From contig DKFC01000001.1 of the NCBI GenBank assembly GCA_002452745.1, positions 1 through 8,335 of the forward strand: a stretch of DNA of 8,335 nt, given 5' to 3'. The translations under genes were made by a program, and so were the position numbers. This document shows positions 1 to 6,778 of the stretch, in pieces (positions within the stretch are counted from its first letter, which is position 1; each line of letters begins with the position of its first letter). Below the pieces are notes generated by a model. It worked only from the letters and a program-made list of their open reading frames with translations. It did not search any database and had not been told where the DNA came from. Origin of the DNA: Firmicutes bacterium UBA6806 (GTDB lineage Bacteria > Bacillota > Clostridia > Peptostreptococcales > Acidaminobacteraceae).

Positions 1-31
1 CAATATAAGCTACAACTCCTAAAGTACCCAT
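1..31 (-). CDS. Start of a gene running off the left edge (YajC-like by position)
   Basis: An ATG at 31-29 begins an open frame that leaves the window after ten codons, reading MGTLGVVAYI, a short hydrophobic start. An AAGGAG Shine-Dalgarno sequence at 45-40 sits 8 nt upstream and an extended -10 promoter lies about 40 nt further up, so a real start is well supported. Identity cannot be read from ten residues. In many bacteria the gene after tgt is yajC, a small Sec-translocon membrane subunit with a hydrophobic N-terminus, often followed by secD and secF. That fits, but it is inference from gene order only. Confidence 0.55.
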   Translation of the reverse strand, partial: MGTLGVVAYI

Positions 32-36
32 TCGCG

Positions 37-46
37 CCACTCCTTC
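37..46 (-). promoter_or_regulatory. Ribosome binding site of the left-edge gene
   Basis: On the minus strand this reads GAAGGAGTGG; its AAGGAG core is 8 nt before the ATG at 31-29. It is the main support for calling a gene at the edge. Confidence 0.6.
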
Positions 47-70
47 AAATCAATTTTTTATCTCTATATT

Positions 71-79
71 ATTATAACA
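71..79 (-). promoter_or_regulatory. Extended -10 promoter between tgt and the left-edge gene
   Basis: The minus strand reads TGTTATAAT, an exact TGN-TATAAT extended -10 element. No good -35 lies at 17 bp; the nearest candidate, TTGCTT at 102-97, is 20 bp away. Extended -10 promoters often work without a strong -35. It would start transcription near position 64, in front of the left-edge gene. No terminator is visible between tgt and this point, so read-through from tgt probably also contributes. Confidence 0.5.
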
Positions 80-117
80 GAATTTTAAAGATTTTAAAGC
101 AAAACCTCAGATTACAA

Positions 118-1248
118 CTAGTCTTCTTTACCACCTTCGCCATAATATTTAGCGAAGAACTCGTCTCTAAAGTCACCCAGTCTGTCGTTCATAATCGCCT
201 CTCTCACTTGTTTCATCAAGTTGAGAAGGAAGTGCAAATTGTGTGTTGACATCAGTCTTGCTGACAAAATTTCATTCGCCTTGTAAAGATGTCTCAAATA
301 TGCTTTAGTGTAGTTTTTACAAGTATAACAACCACACTCAGGATCAAGTGGTGAAAAATCTCTAGTGTACTTTGCATTTTTTATGACAACTTTTCCCTGT
401 GAAGTCATTGCAGTGCCGTTTCTGGCAGTTCTAGTTGGAAGTACGCAATCAAACATATCAATGCCTCTAATGCTGCCTTCAATCAATGCATCTGGGCTGC
501 CAACGCCCATAAGATACCTCGGTTTGTCTTTGGGAAGCAGCGGCGTTGTATAGTCGAGAACTTCATACATGAGTTCCTTGGGTTCACCAACACTAAGCCC
601 ACCCACTGAATATCCTGGGAAATTCAGTTCCATCAGCTCTCTTGCACTTTGTTCACGAAGGTCACGATACATGCCTCCTTGAACAATTCCAAATAGAGCT
701 TGATTTTCAGTGTTTTTATGTGCTTCTTTACAGCGAGCTGCCCACCTTGTGGTTCTCTCTAGTGAATTCTTAACATACTCTCTATCCGCAGGATAAGGGG
801 CACACTCATCAAACGCCATGATAATATCTGCACCAAGAGCATTTTCAATCTCCATAACTTTTTCAGGTGTCAAAAAATGTCTGCTGCCATCTAAATGTGA
901 TTGAAATTCAACCCCTTCCTCAGTGATCTTTCTCAAATCACCTAGGCTGAACACTTGAAAACCACCACTATCCGTCAAAATTGGACGATCCCAGTTCATA
1001 AATTTATGAAGCCCACCCGCTTCTTTTACAAGCTCGTGACCTGGTCTAAGATAGAGATGGTAGGTATTTGATAAGATGATTTGAGCGTTCATCTCCTTTA
1101 ATTCTTCCGGTGTCATCGCTTTAACCGTCGCCTGCGTTCCCACTGGCATGAATATAGGCGTTTCTATCACCCCATGTGGCGTATGAAGACGTCCCAGCCT
1201 CGCACCAGTCTGTTTACACTCTTTAATCAATTCGTATCTAATCGCCAT
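118..1248 (-). CDS. tgt: Queuine/preQ1 tRNA-guanine transglycosylase
   Basis: Bacterial Tgt swaps guanine-34 in the anticodon of tRNAs with a GUN anticodon (Asp, Asn, His, Tyr) for preQ1, in the cytoplasm. At 376 residues it has full family length. Landmarks include TDSGGFQVFS (Asp93 would be the substrate-binding/general-base residue), FDEC at 147-150, IVQGG at 188-192 and YSVGGLSVGE at 213-222. MFDCVLPTR follows, with Asp267 aligning to the catalytic nucleophile. The zinc site is C305-x-C307-x2-C310 with H336. The ATG start at 1248 has a GAGGA ribosome binding site at 1260-1256, at good spacing. It follows queA after 38 bp with no terminator, so the two are almost certainly co-transcribed and act consecutively in queuosine synthesis. 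Nothing is missing or unusual. Confidence 0.98.
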   Translation of the reverse strand: MAIRYELIKECKQTGARLGRLHTPHGVIETPIFMPVGTQATVKAMTPEELKEMNAQIILSNTYHLYLRPGHELVKEAGGLHKFMNWDRPILTDSGGFQVFSLGDLRKITEEGVEFQSHLDGSRHFLTPEKVMEIENALGADIIMAFDECAPYPADREYVKNSLERTTRWAARCKEAHKNTENQALFGIVQGGMYRDLREQSARELMELNFPGYSVGGLSVGEPKELMYEVLDYTTPLLPKDKPRYLMGVGSPDALIEGSIRGIDMFDCVLPTRTARNGTAMTSQGKVVIKNAKYTRDFSPLDPECGCYTCKNYTKAYLRHLYKANEILSARLMSTHNLHFLLNLMKQVREAIMNDRLGDFRDEFFAKYYGEGGKED

Positions 1249-1286
1249 TCTATTGTCCTCATTTCATTTTATTCATTCATTTATCA

Positions 1287-2309
1287 CTAGCAGATGAACA
1301 TTGCATCTCCAAAGCTGAAAAAGCGATATCGTTCATCGACAGCTGTCTCATAGGCCTTCAAGATTTTTTCCTTATCTGAAAGCGCACTGATGAGCATAAT
1401 CAGCGTTGACTCTGGCAAGTGGAAATTTGTAATCAAGGCATCAATCACCTTGAAGCGATATCCGGGATAGATGAAAATATCTGTCCAACCACTTTTTTCT
1501 GACACCAGTCCATTGTCAGCGGCGATGGTTTCTAGCGTTCTAGTAGAAGTTGTTCCAACAGCCACAACCCTTCCACCATTTGCCTTTGTGCTGTTTATTT
1601 TTTCGGCGTTTTCTGCATCTAGCATATAGTATTCTGAATGCATCTTATGTTCTAACACATTGTCTACTTTTACAGGTCTAAACGTGCCAAGTCCAACGTG
1701 AAGCGTGACATAGGCCACTTGAATCCCTTTTTGATTCAGCGACTCAAGGAGTGCTTCGGTAAAGTGAAGGCCAGCTGTTGGCGCCGCTGAAGAGCCATCA
1801 TGTTTTGCATAAACAGTGTTATATCTTTTAGGATCATCCAGTTTAGCTGTGATGTACGGCGGCAGAGGCATGTTTCCAAGTCTGTCCAAAATGGTTTCAA
1901 AAATGCCTTCAAACTTGAATTCGATGATTCTCGAACCCTCTTCCCCAATTCCCACAACTTCACAGGTAAGCTCACCATCACCAAAGGTGAATTCCGTTCC
2001 AATCTTTGCCTTTTTACCAGGTTTTACAAGAGATTCCCACCTTGTATCAGAAAGTCTCTTAAGCAATAAGAACTCAACAACAGCGCCTGTCTCTTTCGTC
2101 CCAAAGAGCCTTGCAGGAATGACCTTCGTGTTGTTGAGTACAAGACAATCTCCCGGATTTAAGTAATCCACAATATCTTTAAAAACTTTGTGTTCAACAT
2201 CGCCCGTTTCCCGATTAAATACCATGAGCTTTGACTCTGCCCTGTTTTCAAGTGGTACTTGTGCAATCAGTTCATCAGGCAATTCAAAATAAAAATCGCT
2301 TGTCTTCAT
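1287..2309 (-). CDS. queA: S-adenosylmethionine:tRNA ribosyltransferase-isomerase
   Basis: QueA transfers and isomerises the ribosyl group of S-adenosylmethionine onto preQ1-34 of tRNA, giving epoxyqueuosine; it acts after Tgt. The 340-residue length is the family norm. Diagnostic segments are LVLNNTKVIPARLFG (57-70), MPLPPYI (147-153), YNTVYAKHDGSSAAPTAGLH (163-182), TLHVGLGTFRPV (202-213), HKMHSE (221-226), VGTTSTRTLE (251-260), and the C-terminal IYPGYRF plus ALITNFHLPESTL (280-303). The ATG at 2309 is preceded by GAGGAG at 2320-2315, 5 nt away. It has its own promoter at 2409-2437 and a hairpin-forming leader, so it can be transcribed apart from the upstream ruvAB-spoIID unit. It ends 38 bp before tgt. 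Confidence 0.98.
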   Translation of the reverse strand: MKTSDFYFELPDELIAQVPLENRAESKLMVFNRETGDVEHKVFKDIVDYLNPGDCLVLNNTKVIPARLFGTKETGAVVEFLLLKRLSDTRWESLVKPGKKAKIGTEFTFGDGELTCEVVGIGEEGSRIIEFKFEGIFETILDRLGNMPLPPYITAKLDDPKRYNTVYAKHDGSSAAPTAGLHFTEALLESLNQKGIQVAYVTLHVGLGTFRPVKVDNVLEHKMHSEYYMLDAENAEKINSTKANGGRVVAVGTTSTRTLETIAADNGLVSEKSGWTDIFIYPGYRFKVIDALITNFHLPESTLIMLISALSDKEKILKAYETAVDERYRFFSFGDAMFIC

Positions 2310-2333
2310 TTAAACTCCTCAAACTCTATTCTC

Positions 2334-2361
2334 AATGGACTCATCTAATGAAACGTCCATT
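2334..2361 (-). promoter_or_regulatory. Hairpin in the queA leader
   Basis: Two arms, AATGGAC and GTCCATT (7 bp), enclose a second 4-bp stem, TCAT/ATGA, with a 3-nt loop; a 3-nt bulge separates the stems. It lies about 25 nt upstream of the queA start, and 14 nt from its ribosome binding site, inside the transcript expected from the promoter at 2409-2437. No U-run follows in either direction, so it is not an intrinsic terminator. It may be an mRNA stabiliser or a translation control element; its role is unknown. Confidence 0.4.
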
Positions 2362-2408
2362 CAAAAACAAATTTACAACTTATTGATTTAACTTTTAACT
2401 AAAATATG

Positions 2409-2437
2409 ATTTTATATGATATGCGCCTCATTTTCAA
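2409..2437 (-). promoter_or_regulatory. SigA-type promoter for queA-tgt
   Basis: The minus strand has TTGAAA at 2437-2432, a 17-bp spacer and TAAAAT at 2414-2409, a good vegetative promoter match. It sits in the only sizeable gap between the spoIID-like gene and queA. The expected start point near 2402 gives a leader of roughly 90 nt. Confidence 0.6.
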
Positions 2438-2478
2438 GTGTGAATTCTTACAACCACGTTACACTTTTACAGGAAATA

Positions 2479-4320
2479 CTATTGAGTAATTGTGTTTACA
2501 TACGTGTTTTGAAAATAATGTCCCAATATCTGCTGATACGTGTATCCCATTTCCGCCATTTTCTTTGCGCCCCACTGGCTCATGCCAAGTCCATGTCCGT
2601 ATCCACGACCATAAAATGTAACTTGTCCCGATGAAAGATCTATCCCCTGTTCAAGTCCATAGGCTGAAGTACCCGTGCTGGATGTTGGAACAGTCACCGT
2701 GCTTTGTCCTGTGTTTTGCCCTGTACTGCTTGTCTCTGTCGTCCTCTTGGTCACATAACTGCCAATACTATAGCCGTCATTTGTCACAGTCCCAGAAGCA
2801 GTATTAATCCCTGTTGAAGACATAGCCGAAAGTGCTTTTGCACTAATCTCAGACATGCCTTGAGACGACATGACAATGATAGTCTCCTGCACATCACCTC
2901 TTGATGTCACCACGGTCTCTGTGGATTTTGAAGCATCCACATAGCTTTGATCTGTTGGTGCTATGTCCACGTATGATGGTTTAAAGCTGAAGCTCATGCT
3001 CTTTAGAGACGTATATCCAAATAAACTCCTAGCTTTTTCCTTTAAGAGAGAAGCCGTCCCTGCTGACCCAACAAAATCTAATTTTGTCACACGACCATGA
3101 CTTGTCTTTTCTGAAATTCGAATATCTTGTAATGACCCAATACTATATCCACCTGCCGCAAGTTTCTGTTCTATTTCACTTACAGACAAAGTCAATGTCC
3201 AAGTTGTGTTGGGCGATCCAATGGAAAATGGATCCGAAACGCCCACAACATATGGCAAGTCACCTGACCAGATATCTGCAATATTATCAGTCTCTCCTCC
3301 GCTATTCGAATGATAAAAACACGATGCTAATTGACCTTCATAATAAAGACCAATGCCCTTTGTCGCATCAACAGCCTGATTGCTTAGAGGCTTTTCCACA
3401 GAATACCCGCCATACACTTGGCAGTCTGTTGTTGAGCATACATCAAACCCAAGATCGGCATGTTTACTGCCAGATGTATAGACGAAATTTCTCGCCGTCA
3501 CTGCTTGAGCTTTTAAAGCCTCTATTGGCCAGTCCCCACTCATTTCTTTTGGAAGTACGCCATAAAGATACTCGGACATTGTAAGCCTGTTGATTACCGT
3601 GAAATCACTGGAACTCTTTCGCAGAATCTTAACAGCATTTCGATATTTAACTTGATTCATCTCAAAAATCGTCGTTTTTAACACATATTCATCTTCTAAA
3701 CTGTCATAAGCGATTAAAGGGGTCTCTCCACTGTAGATCATCACGCGATTTCTGTTTGGCGTCATCACTTGAATTGATTGACTCGAAAAGGCGGATGCAT
3801 ACTTGCTGATATCTGCCTGTGCCTGTGCCGCAGTCAAATAATTACCCACAGCCAACTTCCAGCCGTCATCGCAAACCACATAGATATTGGGAGCGACAGA
3901 TTTATACATAATATAATCATTGACAATCGCATCATAAGTCGGATACGAACTGCCGATTACAAGATGATACCCGCCTTTGACCCTTCCAGTTTGATAGTAG
4001 GCCTCATAAGATTCAACCAATTGATCTGCAGCTGTGAAAAAACCGTCCTTGTAAGCAGTAACCTGAGTGTAATTAGACAAGTCCACAAGCGATACAAAAT
4101 TAGCCCCTGCATACATGCCAAATTGAAATCCCTGATCTGAAACAAGTCCAACAGGGTATTCATTGTTTGCACCATAGATCAAGCCCACATCTACATAGTC
4201 ACTTGCACGTCCCTGTGAGTAACCCATGTGATTTCCAGCCATGAGAAGCACTGTCATCAGCAAAAAACACATATATTTTCTATAACCCATTCGTTCCCAC
4301 TTTTTATCTCGTTTCCTCAA
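2479..4320 (-). CDS. SpoIID/LytB-domain peptidoglycan lytic protein
   Basis: This is probably an exported cell-wall enzyme related to sporulation SpoIID (a lytic transglycosylase) and to the amidase enhancer LytB. The start is basic (MRKRDKKWER), then a hydrophobic core at 18-29, consistent with a Sec signal peptide or N-terminal anchor. Residues 146-176 resemble a SPOR-type peptidoglycan-binding fold, though weakly. The SpoIID domain begins near 220: MSEYLYGVLPKEMSGDWPIE carries the likely catalytic Glu259, then ALKAQAVTARNF, a cysteine pair C295/C300 in CSTTDCQVY, and YHSNSGGETDN (336-346). The C-terminal signature GRGYGHGLGMSQWGA is at 571-585, followed by YQQILGHYFQNT. A Ser/Thr-rich segment (about 447-565) separates the domain body from that signature. 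At 613 residues it is far longer than B. subtilis SpoIID (about 340). The start is TTG, overlapping the ruvB stop by 4 bp. Whether it serves sporulation or vegetative wall turnover cannot be told here. Confidence 0.9.
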   Translation of the reverse strand: MRKRDKKWERMGYRKYMCFLLMTVLLMAGNHMGYSQGRASDYVDVGLIYGANNEYPVGLVSDQGFQFGMYAGANFVSLVDLSNYTQVTAYKDGFFTAADQLVESYEAYYQTGRVKGGYHLVIGSSYPTYDAIVNDYIMYKSVAPNIYVVCDDGWKLAVGNYLTAAQAQADISKYASAFSSQSIQVMTPNRNRVMIYSGETPLIAYDSLEDEYVLKTTIFEMNQVKYRNAVKILRKSSSDFTVINRLTMSEYLYGVLPKEMSGDWPIEALKAQAVTARNFVYTSGSKHADLGFDVCSTTDCQVYGGYSVEKPLSNQAVDATKGIGLYYEGQLASCFYHSNSGGETDNIADIWSGDLPYVVGVSDPFSIGSPNTTWTLTLSVSEIEQKLAAGGYSIGSLQDIRISEKTSHGRVTKLDFVGSAGTASLLKEKARSLFGYTSLKSMSFSFKPSYVDIAPTDQSYVDASKSTETVVTSRGDVQETIIVMSSQGMSEISAKALSAMSSTGINTASGTVTNDGYSIGSYVTKRTTETSSTGQNTGQSTVTVPTSSTGTSAYGLEQGIDLSSGQVTFYGRGYGHGLGMSQWGAKKMAEMGYTYQQILGHYFQNTYVNTITQ

Positions 4321-5348
4321 TCGAAAGATACCTCCATCTGCTCTACATTTAGAACCAATTGATATCCCAAGTGCGCTCTGGCCTTATTGGTGACAACACG
4401 CCCCCTTGGCGTCCTGTTGATAAAGCCAATTTGCATGAGATATGGCTCATAAACATCTTCTATTGTATTTGCCTCTTCTCCAGTTGTGGCGGCAAGGGTT
4501 TCAATGCCCACAGGACCGCCATCAAAATTTTCGATCATGCTCTCCAGAAGTTTTCTATCCACAGCATCCAGTCCAAGTCCATCTACTTCCAGCAAATCCA
4601 AAGCCGATTTCGCAATCTCCTTGGTGATAACGCCTGTTCCCCTTACCTGAGCATAATCTCTCACTCGTTTCAAGAGCCTATTGACAATTCTAGGGGTTCC
4701 ACGACTCCTCATGGCCATTTCATCACAAGCCTCTGATTCAATCTCAATCTCTATGACACGAGCTGATCGCTTGATGATTTGGCTGAGTTCTTCAACATTG
4801 TATAAATCCAGTTTGCAAATAACCCCAAACCGATCTCGCAGTGGAGACGTAAGTTGCCCTGCTCTAGTGGTCGCTCCCACCAGCGTAAATCTCGGAAGGT
4901 CGAGTCTAACCGATCTAGCTCCCGGTCCTTTGCCAATGACAATGTCTATGACAAAATCCTCCATGGCAGGATAGAGGACTTCTTCCACATGTCTTGGAAG
5001 TCTGTGTATCTCGTCAATAAAGAGAACGTCGCCCTCTTTCATACTCGTCAAAATTGCCGCCAAGTCCCCAGGCCTTTCGATTGCAGGTCCAGAGGTAATC
5101 TTAATACCAACCCCCATCTCATGCGCAATAATACAAGAGAGCGTTGTCTTGCCAAGACCTGGAGGGCCATAAAGCAAGACGTGATCCAACGACTCTTCTC
5201 TCATTTTAGCTGCTTCAATAAAGATATTCAGCTTTTCCTTTGTCTTCTCTTGTCCGACGTATTCCAGCATCTGTTTCGGCCGAATGTGATTCTCGCTGAA
5301 CAAATCCTCTTCAACGAGCTTTGGTGTTACGAATCTATCCATGCTCAC
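4317..5348 (-). CDS. ruvB: Holliday junction branch migration ATPase RuvB
   Basis: RuvB is the hexameric AAA+ motor that, loaded by RuvA, pumps duplex DNA through Holliday junctions during recombinational repair. At 343 residues it is complete. Visible motifs are Walker A GPPGLGKTT (61-69), Walker B with DEIH (112-115), sensor-1 GATTR (158-162), the arginine-finger segment SPLRDRFG (168-175), and the C-terminal winged helix ending near INRTPRGRVVT. The start is taken as GTG at 5348-5346, because AGGAGG at 5360-5355 is 6 nt away. An in-frame ATG two codons later would be 12 nt away, which is less suitable. The gene begins 10 bp after the ruvA stop and its 3' end overlaps the spoIID-like gene, so these are translationally linked. 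Confidence 0.98.
   Translation of the reverse strand: MSMDRFVTPKLVEEDLFSENHIRPKQMLEYVGQEKTKEKLNIFIEAAKMREESLDHVLLYGPPGLGKTTLSCIIAHEMGVGIKITSGPAIERPGDLAAILTSMKEGDVLFIDEIHRLPRHVEEVLYPAMEDFVIDIVIGKGPGARSVRLDLPRFTLVGATTRAGQLTSPLRDRFGVICKLDLYNVEELSQIIKRSARVIEIEIESEACDEMAMRSRGTPRIVNRLLKRVRDYAQVRGTGVITKEIAKSALDLLEVDGLGLDAVDRKLLESMIENFDGGPVGIETLAATTGEEANTIEDVYEPYLMQIGFINRTPRGRVVTNKARAHLGYQLVLNVEQMEVSFD
4330..4335 (-). promoter_or_regulatory. Ribosome binding site that decides the TTG start of the SpoIID-like gene
   Basis: GGAGGT lies inside the end of ruvB, 9 nt before the TTG at 4320-4318. The first in-frame ATG, codon 11, has only a weak GTGGGA in front of it. The TTG start is therefore preferred; it also gives a longer basic n-region for the signal peptide. 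Confidence 0.55.
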
Positions 5349-5354
5349 TTAGTG

Positions 5355-5360
5355 CCTCCT
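5355..5360 (-). promoter_or_regulatory. Ribosome binding site of ruvB, overlapping the ruvA stop
   Basis: The minus strand reads TAGGAGGCACTAAGTG: the TAG is the ruvA stop and the consensus AGGAGG is 6 nt before the GTG. The overlap implies tight translational coupling of the two subunits, and the spacing selects GTG over the ATG at 5342-5340. Confidence 0.65.
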
Positions 5361-5958
5361 ATTGTGTCATCAGTTCCTTAAGTGCCGTTTTGATAATTGT
5401 CTCAACAGTCATAGAATCTACATCCATGCGTTTTAAAACGCCCTGCGCTTCACTCTTCGTGTAACCCAGCGCAATTAGCGCTTCCAAAGCATCCGATCCA
5501 TTTCCGCCCACTGCCGACGGCATCTCAATTGCATGATCTGACGAAATAGCCATGGTCTTCTTAATTTTATCCTTGAGTTCCAAAATAATTCTCTCAGCGG
5601 TCTTCTTGCCAACCCCCTGTGCGGCAGTCAGCGATTTGACGTCGTTAGAAGCGATAATTGCCGCCAACGAAATATAGTGTATCGAAGATAAAATGCCGAT
5701 TCCAACCTTTGTCCCAACACCGCTAACCGATGTCAGTAATCTGAACATATGAAGTTCATCTTTTGTGCTAAACCCAACCAGTGATATGGCATCTTCTCTG
5801 ACAATCATCTCAGTATAGACGACGATGTCCTCTCCCAAAGTATCAAAATCAGACACTGAATTGGCTGACGTAAAAATCCGATAGCCCATTTGGTTGTTCT
5901 CAACGACAATATAATCTACATCCACATGATGCAGTTTTCCCTTTATAAATTCAATCAT
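5359..5958 (-). CDS. ruvA: Holliday junction DNA helicase subunit RuvA
   Basis: RuvA binds four-way DNA junctions as a tetramer and recruits RuvB. The 199-residue product has the three-domain layout: an N-terminal OB fold (about 1-62) containing the acidic pin pair Glu55-Asp56 in REDAISLVGF, tandem helix-hairpin-helix motifs at 75-91 (SVSGVGTKVGIGIL) and 110-128 (AAQGVGKKTAERIILEL), a flexible linker (about 135-153), and a C-terminal RuvB-contacting domain (155-198, DALEALIALGYTKSEA). The ATG at 5958 has TAGGAG 6 nt upstream. It lies 24 bp after the radical SAM gene, with no terminator or evident promoter between, and just ahead of ruvB. No ruvC is seen next to it. Confidence 0.98.
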   Translation of the reverse strand: MIEFIKGKLHHVDVDYIVVENNQMGYRIFTSANSVSDFDTLGEDIVVYTEMIVREDAISLVGFSTKDELHMFRLLTSVSGVGTKVGIGILSSIHYISLAAIIASNDVKSLTAAQGVGKKTAERIILELKDKIKKTMAISSDHAIEMPSAVGGNGSDALEALIALGYTKSEAQGVLKRMDVDSMTVETIIKTALKELMTQ

Positions 5959-5982
5959 GCCATTCTCCTATGCACATTTGTC

Positions 5983-6690
5983 TTAAATCACTCTAATTTG
6001 GGTAAATCCCATGGACTCTGCCCTTTCCTTAAGGGCTTTCATCTCACTTTGTCCTGGCACTTCAAGCCATTGTCCCTCAGACGCAATTCCATGTTTTCTA
6101 AACGCTATCAGCTTATAAGGAACCTCAGTTGCGCCACGCGCCACCAATGCCTCAAATATTCTCTGAATGTCCACAACATCCTTTATATAAACGGTTCTCA
6201 GTTCTGCTATCTTTTGACGTTCTAGCAAGAAATCCAGCGTTTCGATAACCCTTTGATTTCCAATCCCGGCCAAGTCACGGTGCTTCTTTTCGTCCCATGC
6301 CTTTATGTCCAGCATAAAACCATCTACTTCGGGTTCAAGCCTCCTCAGTTTTTCAAGGGGCAACGTCCCATTGGTATCTAAAAGCACATGAATGCCCTCT
6401 GTTCTCAGCCTTACGGCACATTCAAGCAGAAACTCAAATTGAGCAGTGCACTCCCCGCCTGAAAACGTGACCCCTGAAATATAATCTCGATAGGGCCTAA
6501 TTTTTTTTAAGAGTTCCTCTGGTGTATAGATGCTGATATCTCCATGTTCCTTTTCATTATAAAAATCTATGGTCTCAGGATTGTGGCAATATAAACAGCG
6601 CATGGGGCAACCTTGAAAAAAAACCACATACCGATTTCCAGGGCCATCAACTGCTGAATTCTTGATAATATTCCTGACATATCCCTTCAT
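5983..6690 (-). CDS. Radical SAM protein, PflA-like glycyl radical enzyme activase
   Basis: Activases of this type use a [4Fe-4S] cluster and S-adenosylmethionine to install a glycyl radical on a partner enzyme such as pyruvate formate-lyase. The cluster motif is C28-x3-C32-x2-C35 (QGCPMRCLYCHNPET), preceded by the typical VDGPGNR. SGGE at 77-80 would bind S-adenosylmethionine, with LDTNG at 104-108 and FMLDIKAWD at 125-133. At 235 residues it matches PflA in length and lacks the extra ferredoxin insert of longer activases. The C-terminal KLIAFRKHG differs from classical PflA and recalls YjjW-type activases, but I cannot assign a substrate. No glycyl radical enzyme is in the window; instead it heads the ruvAB unit, 24 bp before ruvA. 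The ATG at 6690 has AAGAGG 7 nt upstream, within a duplicated segment. Confidence 0.85.
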   Translation of the reverse strand: MKGYVRNIIKNSAVDGPGNRYVVFFQGCPMRCLYCHNPETIDFYNEKEHGDISIYTPEELLKKIRPYRDYISGVTFSGGECTAQFEFLLECAVRLRTEGIHVLLDTNGTLPLEKLRRLEPEVDGFMLDIKAWDEKKHRDLAGIGNQRVIETLDFLLERQKIAELRTVYIKDVVDIQRIFEALVARGATEVPYKLIAFRKHGIASEGQWLEVPGQSEMKALKERAESMGFTQIRVI

Positions 6691-6738
6691 TATAAAACCT
6701 CTTACTCTAAACTTTATAAAACCTCTTACTCTAAACTT
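6691..6738 (-). repeat. Perfect 24-bp tandem duplication carrying the Shine-Dalgarno sequence
   Basis: Positions 6691-6714 and 6715-6738 are identical base for base. Each unit carries AAGAGG on the minus strand (6703-6698 and 6727-6722). The copy next to the gene is followed by ATG and acts as the ribosome binding site. The distal copy is followed by AAG instead, so it has no start codon at the right distance. The repeat lies directly before the radical SAM gene. Confidence 0.95.
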
Positions 6739-6778
6739 TTGTTATGACTTGTATAAACCATTTCATGCTTCTTATTCC

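Noticed and set aside
81..100. Repeated TTTTAAAG motif downstream of tgt as a terminator
   Set aside because: It is an AT-rich direct repeat, with no GC-containing stem and no following T-run.
1249..1286. Tiny ATG-initiated frames in the ATGA-rich stretch between queA and tgt
   Set aside because: Frames such as Met-Asn-Glu-stop lack a ribosome binding site of their own and arise from a simple AT-rich repeat; no evidence of a leader peptide.
1800..2166. Open frames of about 90-115 codons on the plus strand inside queA
   Set aside because: They are antisense to a complete, motif-rich queA, overlap each other, and show no family motif or ribosome binding site. The same applies to plus-strand frames inside tgt, the spoIID-like gene, ruvB, ruvA and the others.
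2310..2478. preQ1 riboswitch in front of queA
   Set aside because: The single hairpin present lacks the C-rich loop and A-rich tail pseudoknot arrangement I would expect of preQ1-I, and no terminator or sequestering stem was seen.
4290..4320. ATG at codon 11 as the start of the SpoIID-like protein
   Set aside because: Its upstream sequence has only a weak ribosome site, whereas TTG ten codons earlier has GGAGGT at 9 nt and overlaps the ruvB stop in a coupled arrangement.
4854..5381. A 175-codon plus-strand open frame opposite ruvB
   Set aside because: It is antisense to conserved RuvB motifs and has low-plausibility composition; its length is explained by constraint on the ruvB codons.
6691..6738. 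The duplicated 24-bp unit as a CRISPR remnant or mobile-element footprint
   Set aside because: The copies are directly adjacent with no spacer, only two exist, and no terminal inverted repeats or transposase are nearby; simple tandem duplication explains them.
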